Below, piece by piece: positions 26,218 to 35,958 of a stretch of 64,000 nucleotides of DNA. The translations under genes were made by a program, and so were the position numbers. How positions within the stretch are numbered: position 1 is the stretch's first letter; each line of letters opens with the position of its first letter. Below the pieces are notes generated by a model. The model worked only from the letters and a program-made list of their open reading frames with translations. It ran no database searches and was not told where the DNA came from. Source of the DNA: Clostridia bacterium. GTDB lineage: Bacteria; Bacillota; Clostridia; Oscillospirales; UBA644. Where the stretch lies: contig WHHJ01000001.1 in assembly GCA_014872655.1 (NCBI GenBank), positions 1-64,000 on the forward strand, read 5' to 3'.

Positions 26218-27381
26218 TTGAAACGATTTTCAATCAGACGTCAAAAATATATCAATGCAATTACGTTTTTTATAACCGTGTTGGGTATTGCGGGGTTGGT
26301 GGTGGCTCCGGACCGAACTTCTGATGCGGCTGCGGACGGGATTTCTGTTTGTTTGAATACGGTGGTTCCGTCTTTGTTTCCGTTTTTTGTATTTTCTTCT
26401 TTGTTTATTGGGTTAGGATTTGCGCAAAAAATCGGCCGAAGAACCGAGTGGTTGATGCGGCCACTTTTTCATGTGAACGGAGCGTGTTCCGGAATTTTTG
26501 TTTTAGGATTGATTTCGGGATTTCCGGTTGGTGCGAAAACGGCAGTAAAATTATATCAGAGCGGGGGCTGTTCAAAGGTAGAAGCGGAGCGAATGTTGGC
26601 ATTTTGCAATAATGCGGGTCCTGCGTTTGTTTTGGGGACCGTGGGAATGGGCATTTGGAATAGCCCTTCTGCCGGATGGATTTTATTGAGTTCTCAGATA
26701 GCCGCTTCTGTATTGACGGGAATCTTATTTTCTCGAATTTGGCGCAGCAGCAGCCAGGATCGCTTTTCTCCGGCAGTATTATCACAACCAAAACAGGAGC
26801 GGCGTCCCTTTTTCAGCGTTTTTGTTTCATCGGTTCGGGACGCGGCAGTCAGTATGGTATATATCTGCGCTTTTATCATTTTTTTTGCCGTGATTATTTC
26901 CATGTTGCAAGGATTTGGAATCATTCCCGCGTTGGCAAAAGGAATCTGTGCGATATTTCCGTTTGATTTGCAAACGGTAGAGAATGCCCTCGCGGGAGTT
27001 TTTGAGATGACTACGGGGGTACGCATGGTCGGAAATGCGGCTCCGGTCATTCGCAGTTTAACGCTTACCGGCGCCATTTTGGGTTGGGCCGGATTTTCGG
27101 TACATTGTCAGGTTTTAACGTTTGTGTATGAAAGCGGGCTGAGTACTGCCCCGTACTTTTGGGGCAAAATCTTGCAGACCGTTTTTTCGGGATTGTTCAC
27201 GTTCTTGCTTTCCTGGCTGTTTCATTTGGATTCTGTTCAGACTTTAAGTCAAGCTGTTCCGGCCTTTTCTTCTTCGTTTGTTTTCTCGTATCGCTATATG
27301 TTGTTTTCCGTTTGTATTGGGGTTGCTTTGATGTGTTTTGGCTCTTTGTTTGTGCTTCTTGTTCAAAACCGAAAAAATTAG
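26218..27381 (+). CDS. ylbJ: YlbJ-like sporulation integral membrane protein
   Basis: A polytopic membrane protein of 387 residues with a nucleoside-recognition (gate) domain: GISVCLNTVVPSLFPF, a conserved GLISGFPVGAK motif, NNAGPAFVLG, and several hydrophobic helices. In Bacillus, YlbJ is a sigma-E membrane protein needed for resistant spores. The start is inferred: TTG 26218 has GGCGGTGA 6 bp upstream. The frame is open to 26071, but that region overlaps the divergent esterase gene and its promoter. GTG 26209 is an alternative. Confidence 0.8.
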   Translation: MKRFSIRRQKYINAITFFITVLGIAGLVVAPDRTSDAAADGISVCLNTVVPSLFPFFVFSSLFIGLGFAQKIGRRTEWLMRPLFHVNGACSGIFVLGLISGFPVGAKTAVKLYQSGGCSKVEAERMLAFCNNAGPAFVLGTVGMGIWNSPSAGWILLSSQIAASVLTGILFSRIWRSSSQDRFSPAVLSQPKQERRPFFSVFVSSVRDAAVSMVYICAFIIFFAVIISMLQGFGIIPALAKGICAIFPFDLQTVENALAGVFEMTTGVRMVGNAAPVIRSLTLTGAILGWAGFSVHCQVLTFVYESGLSTAPYFWGKILQTVFSGLFTFLLSWLFHLDSVQTLSQAVPAFSSSFVFSYRYMLFSVCIGVALMCFGSLFVLLVQNRKN

Positions 27382-27392
27382 GAAAAATGCAC

Positions 27393-27421
27393 TTGACAAG
27401 CGTAAATAAATGTGCTAAACT
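27393..27421 (+). promoter_or_regulatory. Promoter of the glycyl radical enzyme operon
   Basis: TTGACA (27393-27398), a 17-bp spacer and TAAACT (27416-27421), followed by an AT-rich leader of about 60 bp to the activase start. Confidence 0.6.
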
Positions 27422-27488
27422 GCCCTTGATATTAGAACATATAATAAGAAATTTTTTTAAAAAAAATTTTTGAGAAAAGGGTAGCAAT

Positions 27489-28421
27489 ATGGAGCAGACG
27501 GGTGTCGTGTTCGACATTCAGAAATTTTCTATTCATGACGGGTATGGGATTCGTACGACAGTCTTTTTAAAGGGCTGTAACAACCGGTGCCTGTGGTGCC
27601 ATAATCCGGAGTCTTTATCCATGCGGCCGCAACTACAGTTTACGGCAAGCCGGTGTATCGGATGCGGCGCCTGTGCACGGGTTTGCAAACACGGCGTGTT
27701 CAGCCCGGACGGAAGTTTATTGGCAGATCGGTGCGTGCATTGCGGAGATTGTGCAGAAGTTTGTTGTACCAAAGCTCGGCAAATAATCGGCAAAACGATG
27801 ACGGTGGATGAAGTCTTTGCTCAGATTGAAGCCGATCGGGATTTTTATAACAATACCGGAGGCGGCGTTACTTTTTCGGGCGGAGAACCGATGCTGCAGG
27901 CGGATTTTGTAGCGGCGGTTGCTAAAAAGTGCCGCGAGACAGGTATTGATGTATGTATTCAAACGGCATGCAATGTGCCGTATTCGGAATTTGAAAAAGT
28001 TCTACCGTATACGGATACGATGATGTGTGATTTTAAAGTGTTTGATGATACATTGCATCAAAAATATGTTGGCGTTTCTAACGTTCGCATTATGGAAAAT
28101 TTACAGCGGCTGGCTTCAGAAAATGTGCGGTTGATTGTTCGGACGCCGATTGTCGGCGGGGTGAATGATACGTCGGAAGAGGTTGAGCAGATCAGTCGGT
28201 TTATTCAGCCGTTTGCGAATTTGGATTATTATGAATTGTTACGGTATCATGCTTACGGTTTAGGAAAGTTGGAAGGGCTTCAGATGTCGTTTGGCCAGGA
28301 GTTTGAGGTGCCGACCGAAGAGCAAATGAAACAGTTGACAGATATCGCAAAACAGTATATTTCAAGAGTGAAAAGTTGTGTTTCCGAGCTGGAACCAGCC
28401 GGAAGTAGTTTGGGGGAGTGA
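27489..28421 (+). CDS. Glycyl radical enzyme activating protein (radical SAM)
   Basis: A 310-residue radical SAM enzyme. The SAM cluster motif CNNRCLWC uses Cys30, Cys34 and Cys37. It is followed by a ferredoxin-like insert with two [4Fe-4S] motifs (CIGCGACARVC and CVHCGDCAEVC), as in activases of glycerol dehydratase and choline TMA-lyase type enzymes, and by GGEPMLQ. It abstracts hydrogen from one glycine of its partner, the enzyme encoded 3 bp downstream. AAAAGGG precedes the ATG. Confidence 0.93.
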   Translation: MEQTGVVFDIQKFSIHDGYGIRTTVFLKGCNNRCLWCHNPESLSMRPQLQFTASRCIGCGACARVCKHGVFSPDGSLLADRCVHCGDCAEVCCTKARQIIGKTMTVDEVFAQIEADRDFYNNTGGGVTFSGGEPMLQADFVAAVAKKCRETGIDVCIQTACNVPYSEFEKVLPYTDTMMCDFKVFDDTLHQKYVGVSNVRIMENLQRLASENVRLIVRTPIVGGVNDTSEEVEQISRFIQPFANLDYYELLRYHAYGLGKLEGLQMSFGQEFEVPTEEQMKQLTDIAKQYISRVKSCVSELEPAGSSLGE

Positions 28422-28423
28422 AT

Positions 28424-30538
28424 ATGATTCAAAGATTGTCAGATAAAACGCGTGAAATGGCTTATGAGGCTTTATTAGGTAAATGGGGTAAACAACTGAT
28501 TCCCACGCCGATTGTGCTGACGGAACAAGAGGAGCAACAGTATCCGGACGTGGGTGATATGGTGTATGCGCTGGGGGTAAAGCATATTGCGCAGGAAGCC
28601 CCAATCCGGATTACGCCGGACGAGCTTTTGGTGGGGGCCACGACCTTGAAAGAAGGCCCGTGGCACCAGGTTCCGGTTCGCAGACGAAACGGAAACATCT
28701 TGACAGACAGTATTTCGCATGTTACGCTTGGCTTTGACGAGGTGCTGAAAATCGGATATCGCGGGCTGCGGTCGCATGTTGAGAACCGGTTGTCTCGCCG
28801 TGGTGATTTAGATGAAAAACAAGTTGAATTTTTACAGGCTTGTTTGGTGACTTTGGACGCGATGCAGATTTGGCATACGCGGTATATGCAGCTTCTGGAT
28901 GAACGGATATCACAGAGCGAAGGCGAACAGAAGACACATTATGAACAAATCCGGGAAAATCTAAAAGATGTTCCAGAAAATCCGCCGAAAAATTTCCGTG
29001 AGGCGATTCAGTCCTTATGGTTTATGTTTGCTTGGCAGCGGCAGTGTGGGAACTGGCCCGGAATCGGAAGAATCGATGTGATGCTGGGCGATTTTCTCAA
29101 ACAGGACCTTGCAGACGGAACGATTACGCTGGATGAAGCGCGCGAGTATGTGGCGCATTTTTGGATCAAAGGTTGTGAATGGATCGGAGAATCCGGTTTA
29201 TTTGATGGATCCGGAGATGGTCAGCACTATCAAAACATCATTTTGTCCGGTGTGGATGAAGACGGCAAGGATATTGAAAACGAGATGACCTTTTTGGTCT
29301 TGGACGTGGTCGAGGAAACATTGATCAGCGATTTTCCGGTGTCCGTCCGGATTAGCAAGCGCACCTCGGAAAAACTGTTCCGCCGGATTGCCGAGGTACA
29401 GCGTTTGGGGACCGGTACGATTGCAGTTTATAATAATGATTTTGTCATTGACTCTTTGGTTAAATTCGGATATGATTTGAAAGAGGCCCGCAATTTTGCA
29501 AATGACGGTTGTTGGGAAATTCAAATCCCGGGTAAAACGTGTTTTTCTTATCATCCGTTGGATACGGTAATGATGCTGGATGAAGCATTGGGGTTGCATT
29601 CGGATGAAATTCCGGATTATCAGTCTTTTGAAGAAGTTTATGCGGCTTATGACGCGATTGTACAAAAAAACATTCAAACGCTGATGGACGGAGCCGATCA
29701 GTACGGCCGGACCGGACGGTATAATACGTGTGTATCCTTGTTTACTGAGGGCTGTATTGAAAATGCGCGCGGATATTTTCAGCGCGGAGCAAAATATTAT
29801 GTTTTGTCTCCCCATATGGCCAGTGTGGGCAGCGTTGCGGATTCGCTTTATTGTATCAAGAAATTTGTATTTGATGAAAAATTGCTCACGTTTCAAAAGT
29901 TGGTTACTTGCCTTAAAAATAACTGGGAAGGCGAAGAACCTCTGCGTCAGTGGATTCTGAACCATTTTGAAGGATTTGGAAACGCCAATCCTGAAGCGGA
30001 TGCAATGGCTCGCAGAGTCTTGCATGATTTTGCACGTTTTCAGACAGAGGTGAAGGTGCGGGACGGGGTTCTGCGTCCGGCTGGCGTCAGCACATTTGGC
30101 CGAGAGATTTCTTGGCGCGGGCAGAGAATGGCACAGGCAGACGGTCATAAAGCACATGATATCTTATCTGCGAATATTACGCCTGCAGTTGGTCAGGATA
30201 AGATGGGCCCGACAGCAATTTTGACCTCTGTTGGTTCGTTGGGATTAGATTGTATTGCAAACGGAACGGCGCTGGATCTGAAAATTTGTCCGGGCAGTAT
30301 TGAAGGCGAAGACGGGCTTCAGGCGATGATTGGGTTGTATAAGACCTTTATTGATAAAGGATGTATTTTTACCCATATCAATGTGGTAGATGATAAGGTT
30401 TTGCGGGATGCCGTCATTCATCCGGATCTGTATCAGACGTTGGCGGTGCGTGTTTCCGGTTGGTGTGCAAGATTTGTTACCTTGTCTCCGGAGTGGCAAG
30501 AAATGATTATCAAGCGGAACATGCAGACAAAAGCATAA
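28424..30538 (+). CDS. Glycyl radical enzyme of unassigned substrate
   Basis: A 704-residue pyruvate-formate-lyase-like enzyme. The radical site is Gly679 in VRVSGWCARF near the C-terminus. The catalytic thiyl cysteine is probably Cys363 in NDGCWEIQ, with Glu365 two residues on, the Cys-x-Glu pattern of dehydratases and lyases rather than the Cys-Cys pair of pyruvate formate lyase. Trp in the middle is unlike the GCVE or GCIE motifs I know from named classes. It is shorter than the usual 780-850 residues. Its activase is encoded just upstream. No microcompartment or substrate-specific genes lie beside it. ATG 28424 has GGGGGAG 5 bp upstream; GTG 28418 is less likely. Confidence 0.88.
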   Translation: MIQRLSDKTREMAYEALLGKWGKQLIPTPIVLTEQEEQQYPDVGDMVYALGVKHIAQEAPIRITPDELLVGATTLKEGPWHQVPVRRRNGNILTDSISHVTLGFDEVLKIGYRGLRSHVENRLSRRGDLDEKQVEFLQACLVTLDAMQIWHTRYMQLLDERISQSEGEQKTHYEQIRENLKDVPENPPKNFREAIQSLWFMFAWQRQCGNWPGIGRIDVMLGDFLKQDLADGTITLDEAREYVAHFWIKGCEWIGESGLFDGSGDGQHYQNIILSGVDEDGKDIENEMTFLVLDVVEETLISDFPVSVRISKRTSEKLFRRIAEVQRLGTGTIAVYNNDFVIDSLVKFGYDLKEARNFANDGCWEIQIPGKTCFSYHPLDTVMMLDEALGLHSDEIPDYQSFEEVYAAYDAIVQKNIQTLMDGADQYGRTGRYNTCVSLFTEGCIENARGYFQRGAKYYVLSPHMASVGSVADSLYCIKKFVFDEKLLTFQKLVTCLKNNWEGEEPLRQWILNHFEGFGNANPEADAMARRVLHDFARFQTEVKVRDGVLRPAGVSTFGREISWRGQRMAQADGHKAHDILSANITPAVGQDKMGPTAILTSVGSLGLDCIANGTALDLKICPGSIEGEDGLQAMIGLYKTFIDKGCIFTHINVVDDKVLRDAVIHPDLYQTLAVRVSGWCARFVTLSPEWQEMIIKRNMQTKA

Positions 30539-30549
30539 AGGTTTATTTT

Positions 30550-30579
30550 ACAGATCGTGCACCCATGTGTACGATCTGT
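30550..30579 (+). terminator. Possible weak terminator between the glycyl radical enzyme and helD
   Basis: ACAGATCGT and ACGATCTGT form a 9-bp stem that can extend inward. No proper T run follows, so it may attenuate rather than end transcription. Confidence 0.4.
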
Positions 30580-30598
30580 CTTGTTGGAGAGGGTTTTT

Positions 30599-32734
30599 AT
30601 GGATATAACACAACAGGAACAGCAGCATTTATCGCAAGTTTTGGATTATATTCGCCGACAGCTGGGTGATTATCAGCAAAGCGGAAAAGATTTGCGTGCG
30701 TATATTTTGGAACAGCGACGTCGAACCTGGGACGATTTTGCCCGTGCGTCGGAAAATCCGGACGGGTACCAGGAAGTGCTTCAGATCGCGCAGACGGAAC
30801 AACGGGATGTGCAGCGCTTTGAGCGGATTGAAGAACAAAAAAAAGTGCTGGCCATGTTGGCGGATAATCCTTATTTTGCCCGGTTGGACGTCGAGGAAGA
30901 CGGCGACGTGGATACGATGTATATCGGCCGGCGCGCGCTGGTGCAGGAGGAGACTTCTGATTTGCTTGTCTGCGATTGGCGGTCGGATATTGCGGCGCTG
31001 TTTTATGAGTCCGGATTAGGTAAAACACAGTATTCGGGACCATACGGGAAAATAGATTGTAACTTGCTGCTGCGTCGGCAGTTCCGCATTGAACAGGGAA
31101 AACTGTTGGCCTGGTTTGACAGCGATATTGCCATTGAAGATGATATCCTGCAGGCACAGCTGGGCAGCGACAGCGATACCAAATTAAAAACGATTGTATC
31201 CACGATTCAAAAAGAGCAGAATGCCGTGATTCGGAACTTGACTGATCGCCTGGTTTTGGTCAGCGGCGTTGCCGGAAGCGGAAAAACATCGATTGCGCTG
31301 CATCGGTTGGCCTATTTGATGTATCGCTTGCGCGGAAAACTTTCTTCTGCGGAGATTATCATTTTTTCACCCAACAATGTGTTTAATTCTTATATTGCGG
31401 ACGTATTGCCCGATCTGGGCGAAGAAAAGGTGATCCAGACCAGCATGGTCGAATACTTCGGACGGTATCTTCCCGGTAAAACGGTGTTGTCCGCGACAGA
31501 GCAGGCCGAACGGCTTTTGCACCATCGTACGGATCCGGCGGAAATTGTCCAGAAAGGGTCCGAAGAATTTCGTTTGCATTTGCAACGCTTTTTTGAGGCT
31601 CATGCGGCGGAGTATGTCCGGCCACAGGATTTGATGTATTATGACGAGGTTGTTTATACGCAGCAGCAGTTGTATACACTGTATTTTGAAGAATGCCGCG
31701 CGTACAAGCCGGCGATCCGTGTTCGGAAAATTCTGGATGGGTTAGAGGAGTATTTGGAAACAACTTTTCGGGGCACCCGAGACAAGCAGTATCAGTTGCA
31801 GGTAACCGAAAACGGCGCGATTGCCTTTACGGACGAGGAACTGCAGCAGGAAATAGAAGCCTGTTGGCAAGCGGATAAAAACCGTATCTTACAGCAGGCC
31901 CGTCAGATGTTGCAGGTTGATGTGTATCGGATGTATGTGCAGGCTTTGAAAGAAATTTCCGGCCCAATGGCCGAGCAGTGTCGGCAGTTGTTTGCACAAA
32001 ATCAGGTTCGGTATGAGGATTTGTTTGCCCTGTGCTATTTGTTGTTTTTGTGCGGAAGTTTACCGACGTGTCCTAAAATTAAGCATGTGGTAGTGGATGA
32101 GGCACAGGATTATCCGCCGCTTGTTTATCGGTTGATGGCTCAGGTGTTCTCTGGGGCGTCTCATACCGTTTTAGGCGATTTGAATCAGGCGTTTTTGCCG
32201 CATTTTGAGCAATTGAAACAAATTGCGTTATGTTACGAACCGATTTCGGCACGTTATTTTGAATTGCATAAAAGTTATCGCTCGACGATCGAGATCAATA
32301 CGTATTTGTCGGGGATTGTGAGCAATGGTGCGGATATGACGTTCTTTGCCCGTCACGGCCGGCCGGTACAGACCGTTTCATGTAGTCAATTGGAGCAGGT
32401 AGTAAAAGAGTTGGCTGCGTTTCGGTCCAAAGCTGTTGTTTGTAAGGATGAGGAAGAATGTCAGTGCGTTTATCAGCGATTGAAGGCGGCTGGGATTTCC
32501 ACGACGTTGTTGGGCAGCGAGGATATTTTATATCCGGACCGAACGGTTGTGGTGGCTTCGTATTTGACGAAGGGGCTTGAATTCGATGCGGTTGTCGTGG
32601 CGGACGCATCTGAGAAAAATTGGGCGACGCCGATGGAAAAACAGGCCTTTTATGTCGGGGCTTCGCGGGCGATGCATGCATTGGTGTTGTGTCGGGATGA
32701 CGAATCAAGCGATATGGATGGATGCAGTCGGTAA
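30599..32734 (+). CDS. HelD-like UvrD/Rep superfamily 1 helicase
   Basis: A 711-residue protein of the HelD/helicase IV family, whose Bacillus member recycles stalled RNA polymerase. It has a coiled-coil N-terminal region (about 1-110), Walker A GVAGSGKTS near 222, a large insertion as in HelD, Walker B VVVDEAQDYPP near 496, a motif with LGDLNQAF and a C-terminal SKAVV to YVGASRAMH region. GGAGAGGG precedes ATG 30599; the earlier in-frame ATG at 30557 lies within the hairpin and is unlikely. The neighbouring glycyl radical genes give no clue to its role. Confidence 0.85.
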   Translation: MDITQQEQQHLSQVLDYIRRQLGDYQQSGKDLRAYILEQRRRTWDDFARASENPDGYQEVLQIAQTEQRDVQRFERIEEQKKVLAMLADNPYFARLDVEEDGDVDTMYIGRRALVQEETSDLLVCDWRSDIAALFYESGLGKTQYSGPYGKIDCNLLLRRQFRIEQGKLLAWFDSDIAIEDDILQAQLGSDSDTKLKTIVSTIQKEQNAVIRNLTDRLVLVSGVAGSGKTSIALHRLAYLMYRLRGKLSSAEIIIFSPNNVFNSYIADVLPDLGEEKVIQTSMVEYFGRYLPGKTVLSATEQAERLLHHRTDPAEIVQKGSEEFRLHLQRFFEAHAAEYVRPQDLMYYDEVVYTQQQLYTLYFEECRAYKPAIRVRKILDGLEEYLETTFRGTRDKQYQLQVTENGAIAFTDEELQQEIEACWQADKNRILQQARQMLQVDVYRMYVQALKEISGPMAEQCRQLFAQNQVRYEDLFALCYLLFLCGSLPTCPKIKHVVVDEAQDYPPLVYRLMAQVFSGASHTVLGDLNQAFLPHFEQLKQIALCYEPISARYFELHKSYRSTIEINTYLSGIVSNGADMTFFARHGRPVQTVSCSQLEQVVKELAAFRSKAVVCKDEEECQCVYQRLKAAGISTTLLGSEDILYPDRTVVVASYLTKGLEFDAVVVADASEKNWATPMEKQAFYVGASRAMHALVLCRDDESSDMDGCSR

Positions 32735-32866
32735 GGCCAATCTTTTACAAAGACGGTATTAAAGTGCAAAAAGTCTTTGTTTGAGGCGTTTCTTCGATTT
32801 CGGATGAGGTTAGGGCGCCTCGATTGAATTGGAGATTTTGAATGGTGTGATAATATTTGCAGAATA

Positions 32867-32913
32867 CAAAACCGGACTCTCCGATTAAAGAGTGTCCGGT
32901 TTTATGTTGTGTT
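32867..32913. terminator. Bidirectional terminator between helD and ppk
   Basis: AAAACCGGAC and GTCCGGTTTT form a stem with an inner TCT/AGA extension. The A and T runs on the two sides let it serve both converging genes. Confidence 0.75.
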
Positions 32914-35012
32914 TACTTGTGAAATAAACGAGAAAACCATGATTTTATAAAGGATTTGGGCTGAAGCGGACGAGGTAATTTCGGCGCGTGCCAGAGCAGT
33001 TGGTCTTGGCTGTCTATTTTGTCTTTGGCCGCATAGATCGGGGTATACGTGCCATCACTTTTCATTTGCCGCCCTTTTGCGGTATCCGACAAGAGTAAAT
33101 CCATGTAGTCCAACAGCATTTTTCGGATATCCGGATCCAGGACCGGGCAGGCGATTTCTACACGGCGGGTTTGGTTGCGTGTCATCAGATCCGCCGATGA
33201 AATGTATAACTTCATCTCCGGCCCCTCGCCGAATGCATAAATGCGAGAGTGTTCCAACAGTCTGCCGACGATACTGGTGATAGTAATATTGTCGGTTTTT
33301 CCGCCGATTCCCGGCAAGATGCAGCAAATACCCCGGATGACCATGGTAATTTTGGCTCCGCATTGCGACGCGTATGCTAAATGATCGATCATGTCTCGTT
33401 CGGTTACCGAATTGGCTTTGATAAAAATGCGGCCTTGTGCTCCTTTTACGGCTTCTTGGTCAATCATGTGAAGCAACTTGTTTTTCATCTCATTCGGAGC
33501 CACAAGCAGTTCGTCATATTTTCCGTCCAAGTTGCCGATTAACATGTTTTGAAAAAACTGAACGGCGTCCGCGGCAATATTTTCGTCTGCCGTCATCAAG
33601 GACAGATCGGTATATAGCTGGGCCGTTTTTTCATTATAGTTTCCGGTTCCAATTTGGGTAATGTAGGACAGGCGACCTTTATTTTTATAAGTAATCAGAC
33701 AGATCTTGCTGTGGCATTTATAATTTTCTATCCCATATATAACGCGGCAGCCCGATTCTTCCAATCGTTTGGCCCAGTCAATATTATTTTGTTCGTCAAA
33801 ACGGGCCCGTAGTTCCATCAATACCGTAACTTCTTTGCCGTTTTCGGCGGCTTCACACAAGTATTTTGCAACGGCCGAGTGGGAAGAAAGACGATAAATC
33901 GTGATTTTGATAGAAAGCACGGAGGCATCGTATGCTGATTGTTTGAGCAATTGCAAAAAGGGCGTCATCGAGTGATAGGGATACATCAGCATCACGTCTT
34001 TGAGACGAATCTGATCGGCGATTTTTTCCTTTTCCGTAAAACATGCCGGGATCTCCGGGGTTGCCTTGCGATAGTACAACTCCGGATCAAATCCTTTAAA
34101 GGAGAGCATATATTCTGTCCGAAGCGGACAAATAGAATAATAGACCTGTTTTTTTGGCAAATTCAGGCGTTGTAGCAGTTTTTCTTCCAACGGCCCCTGT
34201 TCGCCTTGAATTTCTAATCGGACGGGGGCGAGTCGATCGCGCTTTTTCAGCAATTTGGACATTTTGCTCATATAATCCGGTGCGTCTTCGTCAAACTTCT
34301 CGTCATCAAAGCTCAGGTCTGCATTGCGTGTGACACAAATGACCGCGGTCTGTTCCGCTTTGTATCCCGGAAAGCAATGTTTGAGCTGCGCACAGATCAG
34401 CGTTTCCATGCGGATGTAGGAACCCGGACGCTGCGGAAATTTTAAAATGGGCTCTGCCGATTGCGGAACCGGGATTATCCCCAGCATCTGATGCTGCCCT
34501 TTCCGGAGTACGGCGGCAACATACAGCGCTTTGTTTTTGAGGTGCGGGAAAGGGTGCCCGGGATCGATAATTTGAGGCGAAAGAATCGGCGCGATAAAGT
34601 TTTTGTAGTATTGATCGGCGTATTTTTTTAATTCTTTATCTAATTGGTCATAGGATAAGTCGATAATTCCATAGGGCTTTAGTCGGGCCATTAAGGTCAT
34701 GTATACCGCATCGCGGTAGTGCATCAGTGGCGATACTTTTTCAAAAATGGCACGCAGCTGTTCGACCGGCTTTTTGCCGGATTTGTTATCTTCTTTATCG
34801 GGAACCATGACGGCCAGATCTTCTAAACTGCCAACGCGGATCATAAAAAATTCGTCAAGATTTGTCGAGAAGATAGACAAAAATTTTAACCGCTCCAACA
34901 GCGGTACCGTCTCGTCCGTGGCTTCGTCAAGCACGCGCTTATTAAATTCCAGCCAGCTTAGTTCTCGGTTTTGTGTGTAGGATAAATCGTAGGATTCATC
35001 AATTTTTGACAT
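32913..35012 (-). CDS. ppk: Polyphosphate kinase
   Basis: A 699-residue enzyme of the Ppk1 family, which reversibly polymerises the gamma phosphate of ATP. The N-terminus NRELSWLEFNKRVLDEA is characteristic. The C-terminal phospholipase-D-like domains contain RARFDEQNN, YKCHSKICLI with the conserved His, and GTGNYNEKTA. GAGGGG lies 5 bp before the ATG. The start lies 55 bp inside the end of the ppx-like gene on the same strand, so the two are probably translated together and act on the same polymer. Confidence 0.95.
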   Translation of the reverse strand: MSKIDESYDLSYTQNRELSWLEFNKRVLDEATDETVPLLERLKFLSIFSTNLDEFFMIRVGSLEDLAVMVPDKEDNKSGKKPVEQLRAIFEKVSPLMHYRDAVYMTLMARLKPYGIIDLSYDQLDKELKKYADQYYKNFIAPILSPQIIDPGHPFPHLKNKALYVAAVLRKGQHQMLGIIPVPQSAEPILKFPQRPGSYIRMETLICAQLKHCFPGYKAEQTAVICVTRNADLSFDDEKFDEDAPDYMSKMSKLLKKRDRLAPVRLEIQGEQGPLEEKLLQRLNLPKKQVYYSICPLRTEYMLSFKGFDPELYYRKATPEIPACFTEKEKIADQIRLKDVMLMYPYHSMTPFLQLLKQSAYDASVLSIKITIYRLSSHSAVAKYLCEAAENGKEVTVLMELRARFDEQNNIDWAKRLEESGCRVIYGIENYKCHSKICLITYKNKGRLSYITQIGTGNYNEKTAQLYTDLSLMTADENIAADAVQFFQNMLIGNLDGKYDELLVAPNEMKNKLLHMIDQEAVKGAQGRIFIKANSVTERDMIDHLAYASQCGAKITMVIRGICCILPGIGGKTDNITITSIVGRLLEHSRIYAFGEGPEMKLYISSADLMTRNQTRRVEIACPVLDPDIRKMLLDYMDLLLSDTAKGRQMKSDGTYTPIYAAKDKIDSQDQLLWHAPKLPRPLQPKSFIKSWFSRLFHK

Positions 35013-35872
35013 AGGTACCCCTCTCTGACGCCGTACTTGCTGATGACGAGCTTGCTGCTGTCAAATCGTTTGATTAATTTGGAGATAATCAGCATGCCCG
35101 GGATAATGGTATGGATTCTGTCGGGACAGTTTTTCAGAATCAAATCTTTGGCTTTCTTTTCGTCTTTTAACAAAATGTGTTTGATTTTGAGAAATTCGGC
35201 GCGGTCGATTTCGGACGACTGCTTGTCAAATAAATCGTTTGAAATCTTCAGCAGGGCCCGTGCCGTCCCACCGACCCCGCAAAGAATATCGGCTTGTGCA
35301 GATTGTTGTTCTGCAAGAACTTGGTCTATTTTGTTTTTGATGTTTTTCAGTTCCTGTTTTTTAGGTAGTAAATGGGATACGTTTTCTTTAAACAACGTCA
35401 GACAGCCAACTTGAAAACTTTTTGCGGAAGTGATAACATCTTGGTCTAATAATACGATTTCCGTACTGCCGCCGCCAATATCAAATATGGCGTTTACGTT
35501 TTGAGTAACGGCTTTTAATGCCCCTTTGCAGCCGTATTCGGCTTCCGTTTTTCCGGCAATGACGTCTACTTCGATCCCGGTATGTTGTTTGATATATTCT
35601 ACCGCTTCATCCGTATTGGTGATGTTGCGCAGCGAGGCCGTTGCAAAAACGGAAAAATTGTTAATTTCAAGATTTTTTAAGATGTCCGAAAAGTTTAAGA
35701 GTATATCGCAGGCCTTTTGCATGCCGTCTTGTGACATTTGGCCGTCTATGATATATCCGGCAAGCCCTGCCGTTTCTTTTTCCGAAAACAGTAAGTGGAA
35801 GGCGTCTGCATCGGTATTGTATACAGACAGCCGAACGGTATTGGAACCTAAATCTACAAGTGCGCGTTTCAT
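34958..35872 (-). CDS. ppx: Ppx/GppA family phosphatase (exopolyphosphatase)
   Basis: A 304-residue protein of the ASKHA fold with the two phosphate motifs DLGSNTVRLSVY and DIGGGSTEIV, and CGVGGTARAL further on. It is the short form without the C-terminal HD domain, common in Clostridia. It would cut polyphosphate from the end, or act on pppGpp. The next gene makes polyphosphate, which favours exopolyphosphatase. The C-terminal 18 codons overlap ppk. Confidence 0.88.
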   Translation of the reverse strand: MKRALVDLGSNTVRLSVYNTDADAFHLLFSEKETAGLAGYIIDGQMSQDGMQKACDILLNFSDILKNLEINNFSVFATASLRNITNTDEAVEYIKQHTGIEVDVIAGKTEAEYGCKGALKAVTQNVNAIFDIGGGSTEIVLLDQDVITSAKSFQVGCLTLFKENVSHLLPKKQELKNIKNKIDQVLAEQQSAQADILCGVGGTARALLKISNDLFDKQSSEIDRAEFLKIKHILLKDEKKAKDLILKNCPDRIHTIIPGMLIISKLIKRFDSSKLVISKYGVREGYLCQKLMNPTIYPTHKTEN

Positions 35873-35902
35873 TTTTGTTGTTCTCCTTTTTTTTCATGTT
35901 AC

Positions 35903-35931
35903 AGTATAGCCGGAAAATGTTAGACAGTCAA
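35903..35931 (-). promoter_or_regulatory. Sigma-A promoter of ppx-ppk
   Basis: On the minus strand TTGACT (35931-35926), a 17-bp spacer and TATACT (35908-35903), about 30 bp before the ppx start. AAAAGGAGAAC forms the ribosome site. Confidence 0.72.
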
Positions 35932-35958
35932 TCGCAGCAGTGTTAAATCTGTGTTAAA

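Noticed and set aside
28424..30538. Pyruvate formate-lyase
   Set aside because: The active site lacks the adjacent Cys-Cys pair and instead has Cys-Trp-Glu; the activase carries the extra ferredoxin insert of the other class.
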